Position numbers and translations under genes: made by a program. The notes beneath the pieces are model-generated. The model did not search any database. It saw nothing but the letters and a program-made list of their open reading frames with translations, and was not told where the DNA came from. From Micromonospora sp. WMMA1947 (GTDB taxonomy: Bacteria; Actinomycetota; Actinomycetes; Mycobacteriales; Micromonosporaceae): DNA of 64,000 bases. Positions 1 through 8,424 of this stretch are shown here, in pieces. The stretch lies in the NCBI RefSeq assembly GCF_027497355.1, contig NZ_CP114909.1:4483001-4547000 (forward strand), given 5' to 3'. Every line of letters starts with the position of its first letter. Positions within the stretch are counted from its first letter, which is position 1.

Positions 1-1
1 G

Positions 2-850
2 GAGATCGACGGCTTCTTCGACGGCGGCGCCTCGCCGTACGAGCTGGGCCGCGAGCTGAAGCGGCGGTACCCGGACCGGGTGCTGCTGTTCGCGCCGGTG
101 GACCCGCTGCGCGGCCCCGCCGAGCTGGACCTGATGCAGCAGCGCGCCGAAGAGGACGACATCGACGGGTTCAAGTTCTATCCGACCAACGGGCTGATCG
201 ACCCGGAGGTGAACTCCTCGAAGCTGATGCTGCTGGACGACCGCGAGCTGGCGTTCCCCTACCTGCAGAAGGCGCTCGACCTCGGCGTCCGGCACATCGG
301 CGCGCACAAGGCGGTGCCGGCCGGAGCCGGTCCGCGGGTGCTCAACCACGTCGACGACGTGACCTGCGCGGCGATCGCCTTCCCGGACCTGACGTTCGAG
401 GTGGTGCACAGCGGCTGGGCGTTCCTGGAGGACTGCGCGCTGCAACTGCGGACGCACCCGAACATCTGGGCGACCATCGAGTCGGTGTCGAACATGATCG
501 TGCGCAAGCCGCGCCGGTTCGCCGAGATCGTCGGCATGCTCATGATGCACGGCGGCACGGATCGCATCATGTTCGCCACCGGCGTGCCGTCCGCGCACCC
601 GCAGCCGATCATCGAGGCGCTGACGACGTTCGAGATGCCCCGGGACCTGGTCGAGGGGTGGGGCTTCCCCGAGTTCACCCCGGACGTGCTCGCCAAGCTG
701 ATGGGCGGCAACGCGCTGCGCCTGCACGGCCTGGACGAGAGCGCGGTGCGCGCGGCGGTGGCGGGTGACGACCTCGCCCGGCGCCGCGAGGACTACCTCG
801 CGCACGCGCCCCGCCCGTGGGCACTCCACCGGGAACGGCTGGCGGCATGA
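2..850 (+). CDS. Amidohydrolase-fold protein (amidohydrolase_2 type), 5' truncated by window
   Basis: The frame is open from base 2, so the N-terminus, where the first metal-binding histidines would sit, is outside the window. The visible 282 residues look like a TIM-barrel amidohydrolase_2 protein. They contain the FKFYP strand, the histidine motifs IGAHK and EVVHSGW, and a C-terminal helix ending GGNALRLHGL. It is a clear paralogue of the protein at 4567-5607, sharing the order YPDRVL, GFKFY/SFKFY, the two histidine motifs and MP-DL-GWGFPE. The usual late GSD/GTD metal aspartate is replaced by ATGVPS, so a classical hydrolytic site is doubtful. The stop overlaps the next start as ATGA, implying coupling to the DUF59 Fe-S protein. 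Function is not known; a hydrolase, decarboxylase or maturation scaffold are all possible. Confidence 0.85.
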   Translation, partial: EIDGFFDGGASPYELGRELKRRYPDRVLLFAPVDPLRGPAELDLMQQRAEEDDIDGFKFYPTNGLIDPEVNSSKLMLLDDRELAFPYLQKALDLGVRHIGAHKAVPAGAGPRVLNHVDDVTCAAIAFPDLTFEVVHSGWAFLEDCALQLRTHPNIWATIESVSNMIVRKPRRFAEIVGMLMMHGGTDRIMFATGVPSAHPQPIIEALTTFEMPRDLVEGWGFPEFTPDVLAKLMGGNALRLHGLDESAVRAAVAGDDLARRREDYLAHAPRPWALHRERLAA

Positions 851-1224
851 GCGGCGCGGACCCGGTCGCCGCCGACCTGCGGTCACGCCTGCTGACCGCG
901 TGCAACACCGTGTACGACCCCTGCGGGCTGGGCGTCGGCCGGCGGGTGGGCATCGTCGACATGGGGCTGGTACGCGACGTGCGGGCGTACCGCGAGCCGG
1001 ACGGCCGGCTGCGGGTGACACTCGACCTGATCACCACCGGTCCGTTCTGCATGTACACGCCGTTCTTCGAGCAGAGCGTGCGCCGGGAGATCGGACGGGT
1101 GGCGCCGGAGGTCGACGACGTCGAGGTCGAGTGGGGCGACAGCACCGACTGGTCCGAGGCGCTGATGACCGAGCACGGCCGCGCGATCCTGCGCATCGGG
1201 CGTTCCGCAGCACCCGTCCGCTGA
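847..1224 (+). CDS. MIP18/DUF59 family metal-sulfur cluster assembly factor
   Basis: This 125-residue protein matches the DUF59/MIP18 (SufT/PaaD-like) family. It has the opening VYDPCGLGVGRRVGIVDMGL, then a short beta strand and the TTGPFCMYTPFFEQSV segment with the single family cysteine. The family helps mature or insert Fe-S or iron centres into client enzymes. The ATG at 847 overlaps the previous stop (ATGA), which decides the start over an upstream GTG at 817. Because it is coupled to an amidohydrolase-like gene, its client is probably an enzyme of this island. As I recall, amidohydrolase-DUF59 pairs also occur beside propane/tetrahydrofuran-type diiron monooxygenases; none is visible in this window. 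Confidence 0.85.
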   Translation: MSGADPVAADLRSRLLTACNTVYDPCGLGVGRRVGIVDMGLVRDVRAYREPDGRLRVTLDLITTGPFCMYTPFFEQSVRREIGRVAPEVDDVEVEWGDSTDWSEALMTEHGRAILRIGRSAAPVR

Positions 1225-1494
1225 CGCGTACCCCGAGAGCTTCACGTCGGAAAAATACAATTTCTCCGCCCGGTCGGGGCGAGCGCGCCTCCCTCGCGGG
1301 CTGGCGAAACGCCCGCCAACAGGGCTTATGTTTCGGCATTGTGAACTATTGACTGTCGATGTTGATCGTGTTGGACTGCGATTGCATGCAACCCGAAGCG
1401 CCCGTCACGCGCCGGGTTTGTTTTCGCCCCTCCCTGCGCCGACTCATCGACGTGCTTCTTTTCGACGCCTGCCACCCACCGAGGGAGTAGCACC
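1225..1494 (+). promoter_or_regulatory. Intergenic promoter region of the ABC/CoA-transferase operon
   Basis: No gene is seen in these 270 bases, which are clearly less GC-rich than their surroundings. They must hold the promoter for the operon beginning at 1495. A perfect 10-bp palindrome TTGCATGCAA lies at 1382-1391 and resembles FCD-GntR operators in general form. A possible -35 TTGACT at 1349 is followed 17 bases later by a weak TGGACT hexamer. The imperfect dyad near 1249-1268 may act as a weak terminator for the upstream pair. All of these assignments are inference. Confidence 0.45.
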
Positions 1495-2703
1495 GTGACA
1501 CACACTTTCGGAGCCCGCCGGCTCCGCGCCGCCGCCGCCGCGTTCGGGGTGGCCGCCCTTCTGCTCACCACCGCCGCCTGCGGATCGGGTGAGGACAGCG
1601 CGGCCTCCGACACGCCCGCCGCGGTCAACGACGAGTACACCGAGATGGCCCGCAAGCTGATCGCCGCCGGCACCGGCGGGATGCTCTACTTCGAGGGCAA
1701 GGAAGCCGACATCACCCTCGACAAGATCAAAATCTACGAGGAATGGTCCGGGCCGACGACCTCGGTGAAGCCGCCGGCGAACGGCAAGCTCAACATCATC
1801 GTCTGCAAGATCGGCACCTCCTGCGAGGAGGTCGGCAAGCGGGCCACCGCCATCGCCGAGAAGCTCGGCTGGAGCGCCGAGATCCTGGACGGCCAGGGCA
1901 CCCCGGAGGGCTACCAGAAGGCACTGGCCACCGCCGCCGCCAACAAGCCTACCGCCGTCATCACCGTCGCCATCCCGGAGAACCAGGTCGCCGACGGCAT
2001 CGCCGAGCTGCAGAAGGCGAAGATCCCGGTGGTGGGCGTCTCCGCCGTCGCCGAGGGCGGCGCGGTCGGCTACGACGCGCACGTGTCCAGCCGGGAGACG
2101 TTCCAGGCGGTGCTGGCCACGGCGAAGGCCGTCGCCGACTCCAACGGCAAGGCCAAGGTCGTCTTCCTCTGGGACGTCGGCTACCCGCACCTGGTCGAGG
2201 CGCTCAACGCCAGCAAGCGCGTGCTCGCCGGCTGCACCGGCTGCGAGCTGCTGGAGGTCCGCGAGCGCACGCTGGCGCAGGCGGTCGACCCGATCGAGAT
2301 GCAGAACATCACCACCTCGCTGATCCAGAAGCACGGCGACAACCTGCAGTACATCCTCACGCCGTACGGCAACGGCGTGGAGTCCGTCATCGCCGCCATC
2401 CGGGCCGCCGGGCGCAACGACATCAAGGTGCTGTCCAAGAACGCCGAGCCGGAGCGGCTGGGCAGCGTGGCCGCCGGTGACCAGCTCGCCGACTTCGGCG
2501 CCATCCGCGGCTGGAACGCCTACGCCGCCATCGACCAGGTCGGCCGGCTCGCCGCCGGTCAGCCCGCGCTGCCCGACGCCGAGCAGGGCATCCCGGCCAC
2601 CGTCTTCGACAAGTCGAACGCGCCCAAGGACGGCGCTGTCGACTGGAACAGCTACGTGAACTACGCCGAGCGCTACGAGAAGATGTGGAGCGAGGCCCGA
2701 TGA
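1495..2703 (+). CDS. Ribose-type ABC transporter substrate-binding lipoprotein
   Basis: 402 residues. The N-terminus is a lipoprotein signal peptide with a positive start, a hydrophobic stretch and lipobox TTAAC-G with the cysteine near residue 32. The mature part reads as a two-lobe periplasmic binding protein of the RbsB/Peripla_BP_4 type (sugar or small-molecule class), with LNIIVCKIG, GWSAEILDG, ITVAIPENQVADGI and late LADFGAIRGWNAYAAID. The GTG start at 1495 has a GAGGGAG ribosome site about 7 bases upstream. It overlaps the ATPase gene by ATGA and is the first gene of a long coupled operon. The ligand cannot be read from sequence; the enzyme genes that follow argue against a plain sugar. 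Confidence 0.9.
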   Translation: MTHTFGARRLRAAAAAFGVAALLLTTAACGSGEDSAASDTPAAVNDEYTEMARKLIAAGTGGMLYFEGKEADITLDKIKIYEEWSGPTTSVKPPANGKLNIIVCKIGTSCEEVGKRATAIAEKLGWSAEILDGQGTPEGYQKALATAAANKPTAVITVAIPENQVADGIAELQKAKIPVVGVSAVAEGGAVGYDAHVSSRETFQAVLATAKAVADSNGKAKVVFLWDVGYPHLVEALNASKRVLAGCTGCELLEVRERTLAQAVDPIEMQNITTSLIQKHGDNLQYILTPYGNGVESVIAAIRAAGRNDIKVLSKNAEPERLGSVAAGDQLADFGAIRGWNAYAAIDQVGRLAAGQPALPDAEQGIPATVFDKSNAPKDGAVDWNSYVNYAERYEKMWSEAR

Positions 2704-3476
2704 GTGCCGCCCCGGTGCTGGAGGCGGTGGGCGTCAGCAAGTCCTACGGCCGGGTACGCGCCGTCACCGACGTCTCCTTCGACGTACGCCCGGGCGAGAT
2801 CCTGGGCGTCGTCGGGGACAACGGCGCCGGCAAGTCCACGCTGATGAGCATGGTCAGCGGCGCGCTGGCGCCGGACTCCGGCCGCCTGCGGGTGGCCGGC
2901 CGGGACCTGACGCCGCACACCATCGGCGCGGCCCGTACCGCCGGAATCGAGATGATCTACCAGGACCTCGGGCTCTCCGACAACCTGAGCATCGTCGAGA
3001 ACGTCTTCCTCGGCCGCGAGTGGACCGGCGGCGTACGCGGCCTGCCGGTGCTGCGCAAGCGGGCGATGCGCGAGCGCACCCGGGCGGTGCTGGAGGAGCT
3101 CGGCATCGACCTGCACGACATGAACGTGCTGGTCGAAGGGCTCTCCGGCGGGCAGCGGCAGATGGTCGCCATCGCCCGCGCGCTGGTCACCGAGAACGAG
3201 CCGCGCGTCATGGTGATGGACGAGCCGACGGCCGCGCTCGGCACCACCGAGTCCGACGGCGTCAACGCGCTGATCCGGAGGCTGCGCGACCGCGGCTACG
3301 CGGTCATCGTGATCAGCCACCGGATCCCGGAGATCCTGTCGATGGCCGACCGGCTGCTGGTGATGAAGGGGGGCCGCAACGTCTACCACGGCCCCACCGA
3401 GGGGCTCGACGTCGAGCGGTGCGTGCAGCTGATCGTCGCCGGCACGCTCGCCACGGCGGGGGAGGCGGTCCGATGA
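2700..3476 (+). CDS. ABC transporter ATP-binding protein, single-domain RbsA/FrcA-like
   Basis: 258 residues with all ABC motifs: Walker A GDNGAGKST, Q-loop MIYQDLGL, signature LSGGQRQ, Walker B VMVMDEPT and the switch ISHR. It powers the importer made with the binding protein upstream and the permease downstream. Ribose-type systems usually carry a tandem ATPase of about 500 residues. This one has a single nucleotide domain, as in FrcA-like systems, so a homodimer is expected. ATG at 2700 overlaps the previous stop; a GTG-type start at 2685 would lie inside that gene and is less likely. Confidence 0.92.
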   Translation: MSAAPVLEAVGVSKSYGRVRAVTDVSFDVRPGEILGVVGDNGAGKSTLMSMVSGALAPDSGRLRVAGRDLTPHTIGAARTAGIEMIYQDLGLSDNLSIVENVFLGREWTGGVRGLPVLRKRAMRERTRAVLEELGIDLHDMNVLVEGLSGGQRQMVAIARALVTENEPRVMVMDEPTAALGTTESDGVNALIRRLRDRGYAVIVISHRIPEILSMADRLLVMKGGRNVYHGPTEGLDVERCVQLIVAGTLATAGEAVR

Positions 3477-4570
3477 CCGCCGCCACCACGCAGACGCCCC
3501 CGGGCGGCGGCCGCACCGTCGTCAAGCAGAGCGCCGACCGGTCCCGCGCCGGGGCCGGGGAGCGCGCGGTCGAGGGGGTGAGCCGGTTCGGGCTGCTCGG
3601 CATGCTCGCCCTGGTGATCGCGGTCTTCTCCGTGCTCACCCCGGACACCTACTTCACCACCACGAACTTCCGGCTGATCCTGGTCAACCAGACCGTGACG
3701 GTGATCGTGGCGATGGCCGCCACACTGCCGCTGCTGGCGCACTACCTGGACGCGTCGGTCGGCCCGATGCTGGGCCTGGCGCAGGGCGTGAGCATCTGGC
3801 TGATCGCGGTGCAGGGCGTACCGATCTGGCTGGCCCTGGTGGCGGTGCTCGCCGTCGGCGTCGCCGTGGGCCTGCTCAACAGCCTGCTGGTGCTGAAGTT
3901 CGGCATGAGTTCGATCATCGCGACGCTCGCCGTGGGCAGCCTGCTGATGGGTCTGCTCTACATGGTCACCGGTGGCCGGGTGCTGTACCAGAACGTGCCG
4001 CCGGCGTTCACCGAGATCGCCCGTGGCGACCTGGGCGGCATCCCGCTGCCGCTGATCTACCTCGTGGTGCTGGTGCTGGCGCTGGAGTTCATCGTCGTCT
4101 GGACACCGTTCGGGCAGCGGCTCTACGCGATGGACGGCAACCTGCGCGGCGCCGCCCGGGCCGGCATCGACGTCCGCAGCTACACCATCCGCGCGTTCGT
4201 CGGCGCGGCGGTGCTCGCCTCGCTCGCCGGGGTGCTGCTGGCCTCGCGGATCGGCTCGGCCCAGCCCACGGTCGGCGAGCAGTTCCTGCTGCCGGCCTTC
4301 GCCGCCGCCTTCCTCGGCGCCGCCGCGCTGCGACCCGGCCGGGTCAACATCCTCGGCACCGTGATCGCCGCGTACTTCATCACCTTCACCATCGCCGGCC
4401 TGCAACACCTCGGCGCCGCGACCTGGATCGAGCGCGTCTTCAACGGCCTCGCCGTCATCGCCGGCGTCTCGGTCGCCGCCTGGTCGGTACGGCGCCGCCG
4501 CCAGCTCGCGGTCCGGCACGTCGAACGCCTGGAACACGACACCACCCCGAAGGGACGCCCCACCCCATGA
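3473..4570 (+). CDS. ABC transporter permease, RbsC/BPD_transp_2 family
   Basis: 365 residues with about 8-10 hydrophobic segments starting near residue 40 (LLGMLALVIAVFSVLTP). It has the permease signature region around MSSIIATLAVGSLLMGLLYM and QPTVGEQFLLPAFAAAFLGA, which is typical of ribose-type permeases. It forms the membrane channel for the importer with the two genes before it. ATG at 3473 overlaps the ATPase stop, and its own stop overlaps the following amidohydrolase-like gene, so import and metabolism are translationally linked. The N-terminal 35 residues are cytoplasmic and polar. Confidence 0.92.
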   Translation: MTAATTQTPPGGGRTVVKQSADRSRAGAGERAVEGVSRFGLLGMLALVIAVFSVLTPDTYFTTTNFRLILVNQTVTVIVAMAATLPLLAHYLDASVGPMLGLAQGVSIWLIAVQGVPIWLALVAVLAVGVAVGLLNSLLVLKFGMSSIIATLAVGSLLMGLLYMVTGGRVLYQNVPPAFTEIARGDLGGIPLPLIYLVVLVLALEFIVVWTPFGQRLYAMDGNLRGAARAGIDVRSYTIRAFVGAAVLASLAGVLLASRIGSAQPTVGEQFLLPAFAAAFLGAAALRPGRVNILGTVIAAYFITFTIAGLQHLGAATWIERVFNGLAVIAGVSVAAWSVRRRRQLAVRHVERLEHDTTPKGRPTP

Positions 4571-5607
4571 AGAACGGCTTCTTCGTCCTCGACAACGCCA
4601 TCCACATGTACAAGCTCACCGACGAGAACATCGACTTCAACCACGGCGGGAAGAAGTCGACGAACGCGCTCGTCGAGTACGCCCGCAAGTACTCCGCACC
4701 GGGCTACCCGTACGACGACATCTCCGGCCGCGAACTGTCCGTCGAGGACGCGTACCGGCTGATGTTCGAGGAGTCCGACACCGACATGGCGATGGCCCAG
4801 ACGGTGCCCAGCCACGGCGGCTGGAAGCTGGGCTTCTCACCGGCGGAGAACAACTACAAGCTCAAGGAGGCGTACCCGGACCGGGTGCTGTTCTGCGGCG
4901 GCGTCGACCCGATCACCCACGGCCGCTACGGCGCGGTGACCGAGATGATCCGGCAGATCGAGGAGTGGGGCGCCACCAGCTTCAAGTTCTACCAGGCGCA
5001 CTCCGGCGGCCTGTCCTGGAAGATCGACGACCGGCAGGTCGCGTACCCGCTGTGGGAGACCGCGCTGGAGCACGGCGTGACGAACGTGCAGTTCCACAAG
5101 GGGCTGGCGTTCAACACCCAGCACATCGCCGACCTGGCGCCGTACGACCTGGAACGCGCGGCGCAGGACTTCCCCGAGATGACGTTCATCGTGCACCACC
5201 TCGGTGAGCCGTTCATCAACGAGACGATCAACATCGCCGCCCGGTACGAGAACATCCACCTCGCGCTCACCGCCTGGATCAACCAGTACCCGGTCGCGCC
5301 CCGCGCCGCGCTGCACGCCATCGGCAAGTGCCTGCTGCACGTCGGCCCGGACCGGCTGCTGTGGGGCTCCGAGGCGTTCGTCTGGCCGAAGGTGCAGGCG
5401 TACATCGACCTGTTCGCCGAGATGCAGATGCCGGAGGACCTCCAGGACGGCTACGGCTACCCGGAGCTGACCGACGAGATCAAGGAGAAGATCTTCGGCC
5501 TGAACTTCGCCCGGGTGCTCGGCATCGACGTGAAGGCCAAGAAGAAGGAGCTGTACGGCAAGAGCGGCAAGAAGTCCGCGAAGAAGGGCCGCAAGGATGG
5601 GCGCTGA
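4567..5607 (+). CDS. Amidohydrolase-fold protein, second paralogue, with lysine-rich tail
   Basis: 346 residues of the amidohydrolase_2 TIM-barrel type. The usual N-terminal DxHxH is written D9-N-A-I-H13, so the first metal histidine is missing. H177 (QFHKG) and H210/H211 (IVHHLG) are kept, and the usual late aspartate is E269 in WGSEAF. The last about 24 residues are unusually rich in lysine (KAKKKELYGK and onward), a feature absent from the paralogue at the left edge. It starts at the ATG overlapping the permease stop. It overlaps the NifU-type gene by 11 bases, mirroring the paralogue-DUF59 pair. Possible roles are a divergent hydrolase or decarboxylase, or a cofactor-maturation scaffold working with the Fe-S proteins. 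Confidence 0.88.
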   Translation: MKNGFFVLDNAIHMYKLTDENIDFNHGGKKSTNALVEYARKYSAPGYPYDDISGRELSVEDAYRLMFEESDTDMAMAQTVPSHGGWKLGFSPAENNYKLKEAYPDRVLFCGGVDPITHGRYGAVTEMIRQIEEWGATSFKFYQAHSGGLSWKIDDRQVAYPLWETALEHGVTNVQFHKGLAFNTQHIADLAPYDLERAAQDFPEMTFIVHHLGEPFINETINIAARYENIHLALTAWINQYPVAPRAALHAIGKCLLHVGPDRLLWGSEAFVWPKVQAYIDLFAEMQMPEDLQDGYGYPELTDEIKEKIFGLNFARVLGIDVKAKKKELYGKSGKKSAKKGRKDGR

Positions 5608-5896
5608 CAAGACGGCGAAGGCCGCCGACCGCGCGCTCGACGGCAAGGTACGCCAGCTCGTCGAGGCGCACGGCGGCGGCGTCACCGTCGACGTGGACGC
5701 CGACGGCGACGCCCGGGTGACGTTCCACGGCCGCTGCGCGGCCTGCCCGTCGGCGCCGGTCACCATGGGCTCGCTGGTCCGCCCGGCGCTGCTGAAGATC
5801 GAGGGCGTCCGGTCGGTGACCCGGGCGGGCGCGGTGTCCCGGTTCGCCGAGGCGCGCATCGAGAAGATGTTCGGACTGTCGGAGCCGGCCGGATGA
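5597..5896 (+). CDS. NifU C-terminal-domain Fe-S scaffold protein
   Basis: A 99-residue protein matching the NifU/Nfu C-terminal domain: VRQLVEAHGGGVTVDVDADGDARVTFHGRC-type strands followed by the cluster-binding CAACPSAPVTM motif (CxxCPS). Such proteins hold and hand over Fe-S clusters as dimers. No IscU-like or additional domain is present. It overlaps the preceding amidohydrolase-like gene by 11 bases and the following CoA-transferase by ATGA. A dedicated Fe-S carrier inside a catabolic operon implies a local Fe-S client. The flavoprotein at 27015-29042 has a 4Fe-4S motif, but the adjacent amidohydrolase-like protein is the closer partner. Confidence 0.9.
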   Translation: MGADKTAKAADRALDGKVRQLVEAHGGGVTVDVDADGDARVTFHGRCAACPSAPVTMGSLVRPALLKIEGVRSVTRAGAVSRFAEARIEKMFGLSEPAG

Positions 5897-7101
5897 CCGG
5901 CGGCTTTCCCGACGGGCCGCTGACCGGCGTACGCGTGGTGGAGGCCGGCGTGCTGCTGGCCGGACCGTTCTGCGCGCAGCTGCTCGGTGACTTCGGCGCC
6001 GAGGTGATCAAGGTCGAGCAGCCGGACGGCGGCGACCCGATGCGGCAGTGGGGGCGGGAGAAGCCGCACGGCAAGTCGCTGTGGTTCCCGGTGGTGGCCC
6101 GCAACAAGAAGTCGGTCACCTGCAACCTGCGGGTGCCGGAGGGGCAGCAGCTCATGCGCGACCTGCTCGCCGGCGCCGACGTGTTCGTGGAGAACTTCCG
6201 CCCGGGCACGCTGGAACGCTGGGGGCTCGCGCCGGAGGAGCTGCACCGGATCAACCCGCGGCTGGTCGTCGTGCGGGTCACCGCGTTCGGGCAGGACGGC
6301 CCGTACGCGTCCCGCGCCGGCTACGGCTCGATCGGCGAGGCGATGGGCGGGATCCGGCACGTCACCGGCGACCCGTCCACGCCGCCGAGCCGCATCGGCG
6401 TCAGCCTCGGCGACTCGCTGGCCGGCACGTTCGCCGCGCTCGGCGCCATGATGGCGTTGCGGGTGGCGGGCAGCACCGGCCAGGGCCAGGTGGTGGACAG
6501 CGCCATCTACGAGTCGGTGCTGGCGCTGATGGAGTCGCTGGTGCCGGAGTACGCGCTCACCGGCTACGTCAGGGAGCGGACCGGCTCGATCCTGCCCAAC
6601 GTGGCGCCGAGCAACGCGTACCCGACGCGCGACGGCGCCACCGTCCTGATCGCCGCGAACCAGGACACGGTGTTCCGCCGCCTGGCGGCGGCGATGGGCC
6701 GCCCGGACCTGGCCGACGACCCCCGGTACGCCACCCACGCCGCCCGCGGCGCGCACCAGGCCGAACTCGACGACCTGATCGCGGCGTGGACCGTCACGTT
6801 CGAGCCGGCCGCGCTGCTGCGGCTGCTGCATCTGAGCGGCGTACCGGCCGGGTCGGTCTACACCGCCCGGGAGATGCTGGCCGACGAGCACTTCGCCGCG
6901 CGCGAGGCGATCGTCGAACTCGACCACCCGGAGATGGGCGCGTTCCCGATGCAGAACGTCGCGCCCCGGCTGTCCCGCACCCCGGGCCGGCTGCGTTCGG
7001 TGGGCCCCCGGCTGGGCGAGCACACCGACGAGGTCCTGCGCCAGGTCCTGTGCCTGGCCGACGACCGGATCACCGAACTGCGCGCCGCCGGCGCGATCTG
7101 A
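5893..7101 (+). CDS. CaiB/BaiF family III CoA-transferase
   Basis: 402 residues with the family III fold from GPLTGVRVVEAGVLLAGPF through the linker VENFRPGTLERWGL. The catalytic aspartate is in SLGDSLAG (near residue 176). These enzymes move CoA between carboxylic acids through an aspartyl-CoA anhydride. It is one of three CaiB-type genes in the island and is probably the activation step for a carboxylate product of the upstream enzymes. ATG at 5893 overlaps the NifU stop. The donor and acceptor acids cannot be predicted from sequence. Confidence 0.93.
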   Translation: MTGGFPDGPLTGVRVVEAGVLLAGPFCAQLLGDFGAEVIKVEQPDGGDPMRQWGREKPHGKSLWFPVVARNKKSVTCNLRVPEGQQLMRDLLAGADVFVENFRPGTLERWGLAPEELHRINPRLVVVRVTAFGQDGPYASRAGYGSIGEAMGGIRHVTGDPSTPPSRIGVSLGDSLAGTFAALGAMMALRVAGSTGQGQVVDSAIYESVLALMESLVPEYALTGYVRERTGSILPNVAPSNAYPTRDGATVLIAANQDTVFRRLAAAMGRPDLADDPRYATHAARGAHQAELDDLIAAWTVTFEPAALLRLLHLSGVPAGSVYTAREMLADEHFAAREAIVELDHPEMGAFPMQNVAPRLSRTPGRLRSVGPRLGEHTDEVLRQVLCLADDRITELRAAGAI

Positions 7102-7111
7102 GGAGGCAGTC

Positions 7112-7543
7112 ATGGCGAAGAACCCGCACGTGGTGAAGAAGCGCTCGATCTCCGCGCCGGCCGCGCGGGCGATGGTGGCCGCCGCCGTCGCCCGCGCCGA
7201 GGAGATGGGCTTCGCGGTCACCGTCGCGGTGTGCGACGAGAGCGGCGTGCTCAAGGCGTACGAGCGGATGGACGGCGCGCCGCTGGTGAGCGTCCAGCTG
7301 GCGCAGGACAAGGCGTACACGGCCGTCGGTTTCGGCCTCAGCAGCGACGGCTGGTACGACTTCATCAAGGACGACGGCCCGCTGGCCATGGGCGCCCCGC
7401 CCGCGATCGACCGGCTGGTGACCTTCGGCGGTGGCTATCCGGTGAAGGTCGACGACGTGCTGGTCGGCGGCATCGGGGTCAGCGGCGGCCACTACACGCA
7501 GGACATGGAGGTCGCGCAGGCCGGACTGAAGGCGCTGTCTTGA
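7112..7543 (+). CDS. GlcG/HbpS family (DUF336) protein
   Basis: 143 residues matching the heme-degrading/GlcG-HbpS family: ISAPAARAMVAAAVARAEEMGFAV-type helix, VAVCDESG strand, RMDGAPLVSVQLAQDKAYTA and the glycine-rich GGIGVSGG near the C-terminus. Members are common beside catabolic operons. HbpS binds heme; for most members no reaction is known. It has an AGGAGG ribosome site 5 bases before ATG and no signal peptide, unlike secreted HbpS, so a cytoplasmic accessory role is likely. Its stop overlaps the TTG start of the next gene. Confidence 0.85.
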   Translation: MAKNPHVVKKRSISAPAARAMVAAAVARAEEMGFAVTVAVCDESGVLKAYERMDGAPLVSVQLAQDKAYTAVGFGLSSDGWYDFIKDDGPLAMGAPPAIDRLVTFGGGYPVKVDDVLVGGIGVSGGHYTQDMEVAQAGLKALS

Positions 7544-8424
7544 ACGTCGAGATCGTCGAGGTCGGCCCCCGGGACGGCCTGCAGAACCACCCGGCGGAGC
7601 TGACCACCGGGCAGAAGGCCGAACTGGTACGCCGGGCGGTCGCGGCGGGCAGCCGGCGGGTCGAGGTGACGAGCTTCGTCAACCCGGCGAAGGTGCCGAA
7701 GCTCGCCGACGCCGACGCGCTGATGGCACTGGTCCGTGACGAGCCGGGCCTGGCCGCGATCGGCCTGGTGATGAACGGGCGCGGACTGGACCGGGCGGTC
7801 GCCGCAGGCGTCACCGAGGTCAACTTCGTGGTGGTCGCCACCGACACGTTCTGCCGGCGCAACCAGGGCACGACCACCGCGGAGGCGGTCGCGGAGGTGC
7901 GGCGGCTGCTGCCCCGGGCCCGGGAACAGGGGCTGCGCGCGTCGGTCACGGTCGGGGCCGCGTTCGGCTGCCCGTTCGAGGGGGAGACGCCGCCGGAGCG
8001 CGTGCTGCGCGTCGTCGACGACCTGGCACCGGTGGCGCCGGACGAGGTGGCGCTCGCCGACACCATCGGCGTGGCCGTGCCGTCCCAGGTGGAGCGGCTG
8101 TTCACGGCCGTGCGCGAGCGCACCGGCGCGAGCCTGCGCGGGCACTTCCACAACACCCGCAACCTGGGCCTGGCCAACGTCCTGGCCGCCGTCGGGGCCG
8201 GGGCGCGGGCGATCGACGCCAGCGTCGGCGGCATCGGCGGCTGCCCGTTCGCGCCGGCCGCCACCGGCAACGTGGCCACCGAGGACGTGGTGTACGCGCT
8301 GGAACGCTCCGGGACCCGGACCGGGGTGTCGCAGGAGGCGGCCATCGGCAACGCCAGGTGGCTGGGCGAGGTGTTCGGCGCCGAGCTGCCGGGCATGCTG
8401 AGCCGGGCCGGTGGGTTCCCGTGA
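7540..8424 (+). CDS. Hydroxymethylglutaryl-CoA lyase family protein
   Basis: 294 residues of the HMGL-like TIM barrel. The N-terminal EVGPRDGLQN motif, metal motif HFHNTRN and the C-terminal flexible-loop GIGGCPFAPAATGN are all present, so an active metal-dependent C-C lyase is expected. Family members cleave 3-hydroxy-3-methylglutaryl-CoA or related 3-hydroxyacyl-CoA esters such as citramalyl-CoA into acetyl-CoA (or propionyl-CoA) and a keto acid. The start is a TTG overlapping the HbpS-like stop (TTGA). Coupled upstream of a CoA-transferase, it probably cleaves the product of that enzyme rather than serving leucine degradation, since no leucine genes are nearby. Confidence 0.92.
   Translation: MNVEIVEVGPRDGLQNHPAELTTGQKAELVRRAVAAGSRRVEVTSFVNPAKVPKLADADALMALVRDEPGLAAIGLVMNGRGLDRAVAAGVTEVNFVVVATDTFCRRNQGTTTAEAVAEVRRLLPRAREQGLRASVTVGAAFGCPFEGETPPERVLRVVDDLAPVAPDEVALADTIGVAVPSQVERLFTAVRERTGASLRGHFHNTRNLGLANVLAAVGAGARAIDASVGGIGGCPFAPAATGNVATEDVVYALERSGTRTGVSQEAAIGNARWLGEVFGAELPGMLSRAGGFP

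Noticed and set aside
4837..7389. Long minus-strand open frame of 850 codons
   Set aside because: It lies opposite the amidohydrolase-like, NifU, CaiB and HbpS-like genes, all with clear families and coupled starts.
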